This document shows, piece by piece, positions 8,636 through 16,758 of a DNA stretch of 64,000 nucleotides. Both the position numbers and the translations under genes were made by a program. The notes under the pieces were generated by a model, which was not told where the DNA came from, made no database searches, and worked only from the letters and a program-made list of their open reading frames with translations. The stretch is from Streptomyces cellostaticus (lineage in GTDB: Bacteria > Actinomycetota > Actinomycetes > Streptomycetales > Streptomycetaceae). Each line of letters begins with the position of its first letter. The first letter of the stretch is position 1. The stretch is from contig NZ_KQ948023.1 in NCBI RefSeq assembly GCF_001513965.1, positions 1 to 64,000 on the forward strand, in the 5' to 3' direction.

Positions 8636-9931
8636 TCACGCCGGCACGTGCACCGTCTCCACCCGGCTCGCCACCAGCCGTTCCCGCTCCCGCCGGGCCG
8701 CCCGCCCGCGCAGCCGCAGGATCTGGCTCACCCCCAGCGCCTGGAGGACGAACACGGCCGAGAAGGCCACCGTGTAGTCGTCGCCGGTGGCGTCCAGCAG
8801 CACGCCGATCGCGAAGAGCGTCGTCATCGAGGCGACGAAGCCACCCATGTTGGTGATGCCGGACGCGGTGCCCTGTCGCTCGGGCGGGTTGGCGGGGCGG
8901 GCGAAGTCGAAGCCGAGCATCGAGGCCGGCCCGCAGGCACCGAGCACCGCGCACAGGGCCACCAGCAGCCCTGTCGGGGCGCGGTCACCGGGCCAGGCGA
9001 GGGTGAGCGCCCACAGGGTCGCCGTCGCCGCGACCGTGCCGAGGGCCAGCGGCAGCCGGGCGGCGTGGTGCCGGGCGACGATCTGGCCGTAGACCAGGCC
9101 GATCACCATGTTGGACAGGACGACGAGTGTCAGCAGCTCACCGGCCGTGGCGCGGCTGAGCCCCTGTGCCTGGACGAGGAACGGCAGGCCCCACAGCAGC
9201 AGGAACACCATCGCCGGGAACTGGGTGGTGAAGTGCACCCAAAGGCCGAGCCGGGTGCCCGGCTCCCGCCAGGACGCCGTGATCTGCCGGCGGACGTAGG
9301 CCGCGCCCTGGTGCGGGGACGGCTCGGGCTCGTGCCCCTCGGGGTGGTCCTTCAGGAACAGCAGCGTCAGCACGAGGACGACCGCACCGGCCAGCGCGCT
9401 GCCCGCGAACGCCCGGGTCCAGCCGACGCCGTGCAGCAGCCGGGCCAGGACCAGCGTGGAGACCAGGTTGCCCGCCATGCCGGCCAGGCCCGCGAGCTGG
9501 GCGACCAGCGGCCCGCGCCGGGCAGGGAACCAGCGCGTGCCGAGGCGCAGCACGCTGATGAAGGTCATCGCGTCGCCGCACCCGAGCAGCGCGCGCGAGG
9601 CGAGCGCCGTGCCGTAGGAGGGCGAGAAGGCGAAGCCGAGCTGGCCCGCCGTGAACAGCACCGCGCCGATGCTCAGCACCTTCCTGGTGCCGAGCCGGTC
9701 GACCAGCAGTCCCACGGGTATCTGCATGCCCGCGTAGACCAGCAGCTGGAGGATCGAGAAGGTCGACAGGGCCGAGGCGCCCACGTGGAAGCGGTCGGCC
9801 GCGTCCAGACCGGCCACACCCAGGGACGTTCGGAAGATGACGGCGACGAAGTAGACCGAGACGCCGATGGACCACACCGCGACGGCACGGCGGCCGCCCG
9901 GAGCATCACCCGGCAGGGTGGCGTTGTTCAT
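8636..9931 (-). CDS. MFS transporter
   Basis: A 431-aa integral membrane protein with about 12 predicted helices. It shows the MFS loop 2-3 motif (GLLVDRLGTRKVL) and a long central loop rich in His/Glu near residues 205-220. It resembles the phthalate/sugar-acid (ACS, NarK-like) branch, but the substrate is unknown. Its ATG overlaps the stop of the GntR regulator by 4 nt (ATGA), so the two are translationally coupled and the regulator probably controls the transporter. Confidence 0.88.
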   Translation of the reverse strand: MNNATLPGDAPGGRRAVAVWSIGVSVYFVAVIFRTSLGVAGLDAADRFHVGASALSTFSILQLLVYAGMQIPVGLLVDRLGTRKVLSIGAVLFTAGQLGFAFSPSYGTALASRALLGCGDAMTFISVLRLGTRWFPARRGPLVAQLAGLAGMAGNLVSTLVLARLLHGVGWTRAFAGSALAGAVVLVLTLLFLKDHPEGHEPEPSPHQGAAYVRRQITASWREPGTRLGLWVHFTTQFPAMVFLLLWGLPFLVQAQGLSRATAGELLTLVVLSNMVIGLVYGQIVARHHAARLPLALGTVAATATLWALTLAWPGDRAPTGLLVALCAVLGACGPASMLGFDFARPANPPERQGTASGITNMGGFVASMTTLFAIGVLLDATGDDYTVAFSAVFVLQALGVSQILRLRGRAARRERERLVASRVETVHVPA

Positions 9932-10578
9932 CGCACCTCACCCCGGGCCAGGTGCGAGAACCAGCTCACGTGCCGGTGCACGATCCCGACGGCTGCCTCC
10001 GCGTCCCCGGCCCGCAGCGCGGCCAGGATCTCCTCGTGCTCGGCGAGCGTCTTGGCGATCCGGTCGGGGTGCGAGTGCATGACGGCGACGCCCATCCGCA
10101 GCTGACGGTCGCGCAGTTGGTCGTACAGGCGGGACAGGATCTCGTTGCCGCCGCTGCGGACGATCTCGGCGTGGAAACAGCGGTCGGTCTTCGCCGCGGC
10201 GGCCAGGTCACCGGCCGCGGCCTCGGCCTTCTGCCGCTCCAGCAGCTCGGCCAGCCGCTCCAGGAGCCCCGCAGGGGCCGGTACGGCCTTGCGGGCCGCG
10301 TGCTCCTCCACCAGCAGCCGGGTCTCCACCACGTCGGCGATCTCCTGCGCGGAGACCGGCAGGACCAGGGCGCCCTTCTTCGGGTAGAGCCTGATCAGGC
10401 CCTCCACCTCCAGTCTGAGCAGCGCCTCGCGGACAGGCGTGCGCGAGACCCCGACGGCCTCGGCCAGCTCGCCCTCGGTGAGCAGGGTCCCACCCTCGTA
10501 GCGGCGGTCGAGGACGCCCTGCTTGACGTGGGTGTAGACGCGGTCGGCGGCGGGTGGTTGCTTGGTGGGCGTGGCCAT
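9928..10578 (-). CDS. GntR-family (FCD/FadR subgroup) regulator
   Basis: A 216-aa transcription factor. It has an N-terminal winged helix (LTEGELAEAVGVSRTPVREALLRLE, about residues 25-50) followed by an all-helical FCD ligand domain (ADVVETRLLVEEHAARK ... AEIVRSGGN ... SHPDRIAKTLAEHEEI) with metal-binding His residues. FCD regulators sense organic acids. It is first in an operon with the MFS transporter. The start at 10578 was preferred to longer readings, which have no domain support. Confidence 0.9.
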   Translation of the reverse strand: MATPTKQPPAADRVYTHVKQGVLDRRYEGGTLLTEGELAEAVGVSRTPVREALLRLEVEGLIRLYPKKGALVLPVSAQEIADVVETRLLVEEHAARKAVPAPAGLLERLAELLERQKAEAAAGDLAAAAKTDRCFHAEIVRSGGNEILSRLYDQLRDRQLRMGVAVMHSHPDRIAKTLAEHEEILAALRAGDAEAAVGIVHRHVSWFSHLARGEVR

Positions 10579-10768
10579 GCCCACAGGATAGATACAACAC
10601 GTACGCAAGGGGCAGGGGCGTCCAGGATGCGGACGTGACGGAGATCTCACGCAGCGGCCACGCAACCTTCTGTGCTACTTACGTGTCACACACGTGCGGC
10701 CCCACTCCCCCTTGCCACCTCAACTCGGCCGCACAGTAGGGGCATTCAACATAATCGGGGTATCTCAC

Positions 10769-11680
10769 TTGATTACCGGTATTAAGGGCACCCGCCGCTT
10801 CCGCAGAGCAACCGCCGTCGCCGTCACCTCCGGCGCGCTGCTCGCCACCGGGGCCCTCACCGCGGCGCCCGCGCAGGCCGTCACGACGCCCTCGATCGTG
10901 GCCAAGGGCGGCTACGTGATGAACAACGCGAACGGCTCCACGCTGTACAACAAGGCGATGGACTACAAGCGGTCCACCGGCTCCACCACCAAGATCATGA
11001 CCGCCAAGGTCGTGCTCGCCCAGTCGAACCTCAACCTCGACGCCAAGGTGACGATCAAGAAGGAGTACAGCGACTACGTCGTCAGGAACAACGCCTCCCA
11101 GGCGCACCTGATCGTCGGCGACAAGGTCACCGTCCGCCAGCTGCTGTACGGCCTGATGCTGCCGTCCGGCTGCGACGCCGCCTACGCGCTCGCCGACAAG
11201 TACGGCAGCGGCGACACCATGGCCAAGCGCGTGGCGAACTTCATCGGGAAGATGAACACCGCCGCCAAGAACCTCGGCCTGAAGAGCACGAGCACCCACT
11301 TCGACTCGTTCGACGGCATCGGCAACGGCAACAACTACTCCACGCCGCGCGACCTGACGAAGATCGCCAGCAGCGCGATGAAGAACTCCACGTTCCGCAC
11401 GATCGTCAAGACGAAGTCGTACACCGCGAAGACGATCACCAAGACCGGCGGCACCCGGATCATGCCGACGTGGGACAACACCAACACGCTGCTCAGCAGT
11501 TACAGCGGCGCCATCGGTGTGAAGACCGGCTCCGGCCCCGAGGCCGGCGCCTGCCTCGTCTTCGCCGCCACCCGCAACGGCAAGACCGTCATCGGCACGG
11601 TCCTGGCCTCCACCTCGTACGCCCAGCGCGCCGCGGACGCCACGAAGCTCCTCAACTACGGCTTCGCCAAGCTCGGCTGA
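10769..11680 (+). CDS. K15-type D-Ala-D-Ala transpeptidase/carboxypeptidase (S11)
   Basis: Exported penicillin-binding protein of family S11, about 303 aa from the proposed TTG start 10769 (GGGG lies 8 nt upstream; ATG 10694 is the alternative). It has a cleavable signal peptide ending at AQA. Active-site motifs are STTK (nucleophile Ser plus Lys), SGC in place of the usual SxN, and KTG (GVKTGSG). The SGC substitution and long stretches of sequence match, from memory, the Streptomyces K15 DD-transpeptidase. It acts on peptidoglycan stem peptides outside the membrane. A strong terminator follows, so it is monocistronic. Confidence 0.9.
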   Translation: MITGIKGTRRFRRATAVAVTSGALLATGALTAAPAQAVTTPSIVAKGGYVMNNANGSTLYNKAMDYKRSTGSTTKIMTAKVVLAQSNLNLDAKVTIKKEYSDYVVRNNASQAHLIVGDKVTVRQLLYGLMLPSGCDAAYALADKYGSGDTMAKRVANFIGKMNTAAKNLGLKSTSTHFDSFDGIGNGNNYSTPRDLTKIASSAMKNSTFRTIVKTKSYTAKTITKTGGTRIMPTWDNTNTLLSSYSGAIGVKTGSGPEAGACLVFAATRNGKTVIGTVLASTSYAQRAADATKLLNYGFAKLG

Positions 11681-11697
11681 CCTGGGGTCACCCGCAC

Positions 11698-11733
11698 AAC
11701 GGGCCCGCCGTGAGACACGACGGGCCCGTTTTT
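11698..11733 (+). terminator. Intrinsic terminator after the K15-type peptidase
   Basis: Perfect 10-bp arms AACGGGCCCG/CGGGCCCGTT with a 13-nt loop, followed by TTT. It is the best rho-independent terminator in this part of the window. Confidence 0.85.
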
Positions 11734-11780
11734 CTGTGCCCGGCATCCGTTTCTGTGCCTGGAATCGGTCTTCTGTGCCC
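11732..11780 (+). repeat. Three direct copies of TTCTGTGCC
   Basis: TTCTGTGCC recurs at 11732, 11751 and 11771, each followed by a related GGMATCSG-like stretch, with a period of 19-20 bp. The tract sits exactly where the 5' end of the GntR gene is expected. Confidence 0.6.
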
Positions 11781-11797
11781 GGCCCCTGCACGAGCAG

Positions 11798-12097
11798 GTG
11801 GCGGGCGCCATCCGGCGGGCCATCGCCGAGGGAGAGTGCCGCCCGGGCGACCGTCTGCCGTCCGCACGCGAACTCTCCGAGGCGCTGGACGTCAATGTCA
11901 ACACCGTCCTGCGCGGCCTGCGCGGCCTCAGGGACGAGGGACTGCTGGAGTTCCGCAGGGGCCGTGGGGTGACCGTGGCCGAGAGCGCCGGCCAACGCTC
12001 CGGGCTGCAGATCCGCGTGCACGAGCTGGTGACCGGGGCGGCACGCCTGGGCTACAGCCGGGCCGATCTCATAGAAATGATCAGGGGGATGCCCTGA
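11798..12097 (+). CDS. YtrA-type GntR regulator, short N-terminus
   Basis: A 99-aa DNA-binding protein with a GntR winged helix (PSARELSEALDVNVNTVLRGLRGLRDEG) and the short C-terminal tail of the YtrA subgroup (RADLIEMIRG). YtrA regulators normally repress a neighbouring membrane-protein gene. That neighbour, a DUF1648 permease, follows directly. The only usable start is GTG 11798, which removes part of the first helix (the in-frame sequence before it continues as PLHEQ without a start codon). The true 5' end may have been damaged by the adjacent repeat. Confidence 0.7.
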   Translation: MAGAIRRAIAEGECRPGDRLPSARELSEALDVNVNTVLRGLRGLRDEGLLEFRRGRGVTVAESAGQRSGLQIRVHELVTGAARLGYSRADLIEMIRGMP

Positions 12098-13090
12098 ACG
12101 AACGGAAGAGGCTCGGCTGCGGGGCGCGCCGGGCGGCCGCGGTGTGGGCAGGAGGCACCACAGCAGTGATCGCGGGGCTGCCGTGGACCGTGAGCGACCG
12201 GCTTCCGCACCGCGTGGCGACCCACTGGGGTGGGCCGGCGGGCCGACCCGACGGCTCGATGCCCCTCTGGGCCGCCTCCCTCTTCCCGGCCGCGATCATG
12301 GCCGGCGCTCGCGCTGACGCTGCTCCTGATACAGCGGCGTACCGCGGCGGCCGGCACCGGGATGCTCCCGTGGACGACGGCCGGACTCCTGACGAGCGGC
12401 ATTGCCATCACGGGCGCCCAGGCCTCGATCGTACGGGCCAATCTCGACCGCGCGGACTGGCATAAGGCACGGCAGCCGACCGTCTGGATCGTCGCCTCGC
12501 TCGCCATCGCCATGGCCGCCGGCGTCGGCGGATGGCTGGTGAGTTCGCGTCGGCGGAAGAACGCCCCGGCCGCCGGGCGGGACGACCGTGAACCGATGGT
12601 GGAGATACCCGAAGGGCAGCGCCTGGTGTGGTTCTCCCGCGCCACGAACCTGTGGTTCCAACTGCTGGCCGCCGCGACCGGCCTGGTGGCCGTGACCACG
12701 CTTGTCGCCGTCGTCGCGGGTCTCGCCGGAACCGGGCAGCTGTGGGCCCTGTTCGCCCCCTTCGCCTTCGTCTCCCTCGCCCTGACCGCCTGCTCCTCGG
12801 TGCAGGCGCGCGTGTCGGAACGAGGCCTGGAGGTGTCCTTCGGTCCGCTCGGCCGGCCGGTACGGCGCTGGGCGCCCGCCGACATCGAGTCCGCGCGCGC
12901 CGAGCACCGTACGCCCGCGCAGGTCGGCGGCTGGGGCTACCGCCTCAGCGGCCTCGGCACCACGGTCATGCTGCGTGCCGGGGAATGCCTGGTCGTCCGG
13001 ATCCGGGGGAGGCGGGGCGAATTCGCCGTGAGCGTGGACGACGCGGAGCGCGGCGCCGCACTGCTCAACGCGCTGACAGCGCCCCGGTGA
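12094..13090 (+). pseudogene. DUF1648 membrane protein, frameshifted
   Basis: The first part (12094 to about 12303) encodes the DUF1648 signature WTVSDRLPHRVATHWGGPAGRPDGSMPLW. The remainder, in the next frame to 13090, continues the same membrane protein with further helices and a C-terminal soluble domain (VSFGPLGRPVRRWAPADIESA). One extra G in the run at about 12301-12305 separates them: removing it joins IMA to ALALTLLL smoothly. Its start codon (CTG 12094 or another) overlaps the regulator stop, as in intact regulator-permease pairs. Either a recent inactivation or a sequencing error. Confidence 0.75.
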
Positions 13091-13250
13091 ACGCCGCCCA
13101 CGTGGTGGGGGTGAGCCGGAGTACGGGGCCGTCGGCGTCCTTGGAGTCACGGACGGCGACGGTGCCGGGGATGTTGCGGGCGACCTCGACACACTCGCCA
13201 TGGGGCTCACCGCTGCTGTACGTCGACTTCGTGAACTCGAACTCGGACAC
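13065..13250 (-). CDS. DUF397 small acidic protein
   Basis: A 61-aa DUF397 protein: a KSTYS-type N-terminus, ECVEVA, VAVRDSKD and LRLTPTTWAAF are the hallmark segments. In Streptomyces such proteins pair with Scr1/WhiJ-type regulators and are thought to modulate them. It lies 6 bp downstream of the regulator and overlaps the frameshifted DUF1648 gene by 26 bp tail to tail. Confidence 0.9.
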   Translation of the reverse strand: MSEFEFTKSTYSSGEPHGECVEVARNIPGTVAVRDSKDADGPVLRLTPTTWAAFTGALSAR

Positions 13251-13256
13251 GTCGGT

Positions 13257-14138
13257 TTACATCTCCTTGCGGAAGTTGTCGATGAATGTGAGGGAGTCGT
13301 TCTGCGCCAAGCCCACGCGTGCGATGCGGTCGAAGAGCGCGTTGTGGTGTGCGGCATCAGTCTCGCTCTCCAGCCAGACCTGCGTCGAGAAGGTATCCGC
13401 CTGCACGAGATCCAAGGCTCCCGGCTCGGTGAACGAGACGACGGTGAACGCGCTGGTCATACCGGGATGGGCGCCCGCGCTGAACGGGACCACCTGCAAG
13501 TGCACGTTGGGAAGTTGAGCCGCGTCAAGAAGGTGCTCCAACTGGACACGCATCACGTCCCGTCCGCCGACCAACTGGCGCAGCACTCCCTCATGCAGCA
13601 TCGCCCACAGTGACAACGGACGCTCACCGGTCAACCGCGCCTGACGAGCCATCCTCGCCTCGACAAAGGACTCGATCGCGCCGGGATCCTCCCAGACGCC
13701 GTTGCCCATCGCGAGGGCACGGGTGTAGTCGGGCGTCTGCAAGAGGCCAGGCACGAAGGCGAGTTGCCAGGTACGGAGTTCCGTGGCGATGTCTTCCAGG
13801 GCCACGTATTCCATCTGCGCCTTCAGCTGGGGGTACTGGTGCCACCATCCCTGAACCTTGCGCCGGTCTCGGTCAGCCTTCGCCAGCGCAAGCAGCTTTT
13901 CGATCACCGTCTCATCGGTCTCGCCATACAGATGGCACAACGCGCGGACATCAGGGTCACGCAACGGCACCTGGCCACGCTCCATCTTCGCGACCTTCGC
14001 GGTTGACGCCGTGAGCGCCTCGGCGGCATGCGTCTGGAGGAGAGAACGCAACTCCCGCATCCGCAGCAGCTCCCCACCGAGCCTGCGCCCCAGAACAGTT
14101 GTGATCGTCTTCCCACGGTTGGGGTCTCTGCCTGCCAT
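13257..14138 (-). CDS. Scr1/WhiJ-family helix-turn-helix regulator (DUF5753)
   Basis: A 293-aa regulator. The N-terminal XRE helix-turn-helix (about 17-75) is somewhat diverged (LRSLLQTHAAEALTASTAKVAKMERGQVPLRDPDVRALCHLYG). The C-terminal DUF5753 domain contains the typical VPGLLQTPDYTRAL and FVEARMARQ segments. Family members control development and antibiotic genes together with a DUF397 partner and often a nearby HATPase protein; all three occur here. The gene is divergent from the ATPase gene. Confidence 0.92.
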   Translation of the reverse strand: MAGRDPNRGKTITTVLGRRLGGELLRMRELRSLLQTHAAEALTASTAKVAKMERGQVPLRDPDVRALCHLYGETDETVIEKLLALAKADRDRRKVQGWWHQYPQLKAQMEYVALEDIATELRTWQLAFVPGLLQTPDYTRALAMGNGVWEDPGAIESFVEARMARQARLTGERPLSLWAMLHEGVLRQLVGGRDVMRVQLEHLLDAAQLPNVHLQVVPFSAGAHPGMTSAFTVVSFTEPGALDLVQADTFSTQVWLESETDAAHHNALFDRIARVGLAQNDSLTFIDNFRKEM

Positions 14139-14361
14139 ATCGCGCTCCCTCCCGATGAGCTGCCCCAGTTTGAGGCTCCGGCGCGATCAGCCACAACTCT
14201 AGGGCCATTAATCCTTCTGTCCGAACCGCTTGCTGGCCTGAGTTTGCACCGCTACCGTCAGTACTCAATCGCCCACCCAGCGACACCAGTTGGCGGAAGC
14301 GCACCGTGCTGCCCACACGGCGGAGCCACCCCAACTGCCCCCACATCACACAAGGAGATGC

Positions 14362-14871
14362 GTGCCTGTGACCGACTCCTGCCCTCCCCCTCCCCACCCC
14401 AAGGGCTACGACCGCTACGACGCTGTGACGTACACCCCGTACCCCAGCAACATCCCCCTCGCCCGCAGACACGTCGCTCAACTGGCCGTCAGCTGGGACT
14501 ACTCCGGCGCCGCAGGCGACGCCGCCCTGCTGGCAAGCGAGTTGTGCACCAACGCGGTGCTGCACGGATGCGTCCGGGGCCGCCTGTTCCGCGTGGAGAC
14601 GTCCCTGACCGGCAACGCGCTTCGGGTCGCCGTCACCGACCCGAGGGGAGAACGCCTCCCCGACCCCCGCACCTCCGGCCCCGACGACCAGTTCGGCCGA
14701 GGCCTGCTCATCGTCCGCACCCTCGCCCACCGGTGGGCCGTGGAGAAGCTGACGGTGGGCAAGTCGGTGTGGGCGGAGTTGGACATGCCGGGAGATGCCG
14801 ACGCGGCGCCTACCGGCGTCAGTCCGTATCCGTGGCGGCAAGGACAGCGAGGCGACGGCCGTCCGGGGTGA
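14362..14871 (+). CDS. RsbW-like ATP-binding regulatory protein
   Basis: A cytoplasmic HATPase_c protein of about 169 aa, of the anti-sigma/serine-kinase type. The N-box is LASELCTNAVLHG and the G-boxes are VAVTDPRGERLPDP and DQFGRGLLIVRTLAHRW. AAGGAG lies 4 nt before GTG 14362 and 10 nt before GTG 14368; either could be the start. No partner sigma or anti-anti-sigma gene is adjacent. With the Scr1-type regulator and DUF397 it forms a regulatory trio of WhiJ/AbaA-like composition. Its 3' end overlaps the DUF6183 gene tail to tail. Confidence 0.82.
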   Translation: MPVTDSCPPPPHPKGYDRYDAVTYTPYPSNIPLARRHVAQLAVSWDYSGAAGDAALLASELCTNAVLHGCVRGRLFRVETSLTGNALRVAVTDPRGERLPDPRTSGPDDQFGRGLLIVRTLAHRWAVEKLTVGKSVWAELDMPGDADAAPTGVSPYPWRQGQRGDGRPG

Positions 14872-15622
14872 GGGCGGCGATGCCATAGTCGTCCATCTCG
14901 TTGTGGAACCACTCCGAGTCGGCCTCGAAGCGGTACCAGGCACAGGCTCGGGCCTGGCGTTCGACCTCCTGGGCACCTGCGGAGCGCTCGGCACCGCACA
15001 ATCCCGCGAGGGCGCCCCATGCCGACAGTCGCCCATACGCCCCGAACGCGCCCAAGGTGTACATGCCACCGCTCGACACAGTCGCATACAACGTCTGCCA
15101 GACGGTGTCGAGGGAGCACGGTTCTCCCTCGAACCTGTCGTTGTCGCCAAGTCCCTTCACGCAGTCCAGCGGCAACGTCGTCAGGACGGCAAGGACATCG
15201 TCGCGGGGAATGGGCTGATCCGCGACGAACTCCCGCGCCTCGTACGCGCCCCAGCCACCGATCTCGGGTGGCCCGCCGATCGATTCGACCGTGTGAGGCG
15301 ATGTCGCGTCGCGCAGCGAGTAGCCGGCGGCTGCCCTGCGCGCGCTCGGATCGACCCGGATCGGCGCTGTCAGTAGCCTGTAGTGGGAGCCGCCCGCTTC
15401 GCCTCGATAGGACCGCCTGGGGAAGCCGGCTCCGTGCTCCATGTCCGCGAGCCGGTCGGGCAGCCACGCAAGGGCGTGCCACGCAGGCTCGGGACGGAAC
15501 CCGTGAGGTGGCAGCAGCTTCTCGGAGTCGACTCCGCGCAGCAGCAGCTCGTGGAAGAGGCAGGCACGCAGTTCCTGGTTCTCGTCGCCGCCGTCCCGGA
15601 GGACATACAGGGCGTCCTCCAA
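14819..15622 (-). pseudogene. DUF6183 protein, N-terminally truncated
   Basis: The 267-aa reading from TTG 15622 carries the C-terminal two thirds of DUF6183: LRACLFHELLLRG, HALAWLPDRL, GAYGRLSAWGALAGL, ACAWYRFEADSEWF and the ending LAVLAATDTD. Intact members are roughly 330 aa or more. Upstream the frame stays open (reading NECSPRLLASLIAEAQPLED) to a stop near 15735, with no ATG or GTG. No good ribosome site precedes the TTG. Probably a 5'-deleted gene. The function of the family is unknown. Confidence 0.6.
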
Positions 15623-15780
15623 GGGCTGCGCCTCGGCTATGAGAGAAGCGAGCAGACGCGGACTGCACTCGTTGACGACGTATGGTCCAGGTCCGCCTGA
15701 TCTACAAGAAGGGCATGAATCCTCCGTTCATCGCCCTTACCGCCATGCCCCACAAGGGGCCTTGAGAGAGGTAGTTCACT

Positions 15781-16431
15781 GTGCAGCCGATCCCTCCCTC
15801 ACTGCTCTCCGAGGGCCCTGTGATTCGACTCCTGGACATCGCCATTGCGGTCCAGGAATCCAGCGGAAATTTGTCGCTGGACAACGAGATACAGCGATAC
15901 ATTCGGGTCGTCAATAGCGACAAGATCGCGCAATGGAACTGTTCCGTATACTCGGCCACCGGAGTCCTGGAGGCCATCGCCAACCACATCGAAGCCTTCG
16001 AAGCAGAATCACTTCCTTCGCATTTCCAGGACAGAATGAAACGAGCATGCGGTGGCATGGAGTCGCCAGACTACCTGCGCACACTCGCCGAAATCGTCCG
16101 TATCCATGACCGCCAGCCGCCACCGGAGTATTGGGAGCTTCCCATGGCCGGCTGGGAGTTCTTGCAGACTTTTCCCTATCTATTCGGGCTCGATGTGATT
16201 CTCATGGATGAAGGAGACAAGGATTTTGCGGCAGTGGTGCGCTCTGCCGTGACGGATGAGCACCCGTACTGTCACGAACGCGCCGCCGCCTACGCCACCG
16301 AGGCGCAGCGGGCGCTCGTTCTCTTCCCGGGTCCGGATGCGCTCGCAGAGCGACTGTCCTGGGCCACTCGCATCCGACTACAAGAACTCGTCGCCACCGT
16401 CAACGACCACATGCAGCAAGAGCACTCATGA
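15781..16431 (+). CDS. Unrecognised gene of atypical codon usage
   Basis: A 216-aa soluble, mildly acidic protein of unknown family; no signal peptide or membrane helix is seen. GAGAGG lies 9 nt before GTG 15781. Codon use differs from neighbours: several TTG, CTA, TTT, ATT, GAT and AAT codons appear, which suggests recent transfer. The stop overlaps the next gene by 4 nt (ATGA), so it is translationally coupled to an RNase A-like toxin fragment. It could be an immunity or accessory protein of that module; this is inference from position only. Confidence 0.7.
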   Translation: MQPIPPSLLSEGPVIRLLDIAIAVQESSGNLSLDNEIQRYIRVVNSDKIAQWNCSVYSATGVLEAIANHIEAFEAESLPSHFQDRMKRACGGMESPDYLRTLAEIVRIHDRQPPPEYWELPMAGWEFLQTFPYLFGLDVILMDEGDKDFAAVVRSAVTDEHPYCHERAAAYATEAQRALVLFPGPDALAERLSWATRIRLQELVATVNDHMQQEHS

Positions 16432-16736
16432 CCGCATATCCGACCCGCTCCGCCTCCTACCCCGACCGCGAAACCGCGCAATGGGCCACCCAGCAGGTTG
16501 TCACCGCCAACGAGCAGGCCATCCACAGGTGGCTGGCCCAGTCGACACGCTCCCGGCTGACCATCGAGGCGTCGTGGCCCTCCCGTTCCGACCCCGTCGG
16601 TCGGGTCCTGCTCCAAGCCATGTTGTTGGCAGGACAGGACCCCGTCGACGTGACGGCAGGCAGGGTCGTCCTCAGGCGGGACCCGTCCCGCCCGCACGGC
16701 TTCGCCGTCCACGCCACGTTCCCGATCTATCTATAG
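16428..16736 (+). CDS. RNase A-like CDI toxin domain, partial
   Basis: A 102-aa protein resembling the C-terminal two thirds of the bacterial CdiA-CT RNase A-like toxin domain: SYPDRETAQWATQQVVTANE, WLAQSTRSRLTIEA, VGRVLLQ, RVVLRRDPSRPHGF and the closing HATFPIYL, which holds the Thr/Tyr side of the active site. The N-terminal helix with the catalytic His (GHTxxxHV type) is absent, and no trafficking domain is attached. It is therefore either a toxin remnant or a non-catalytic relative. It overlaps the upstream gene by 4 nt and is followed 22 bp later by an immunity-like gene. Confidence 0.65.
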   Translation: MTAYPTRSASYPDRETAQWATQQVVTANEQAIHRWLAQSTRSRLTIEASWPSRSDPVGRVLLQAMLLAGQDPVDVTAGRVVLRRDPSRPHGFAVHATFPIYL

Positions 16737-16758
16737 CGACCCGTAGAGGCTGACCACC

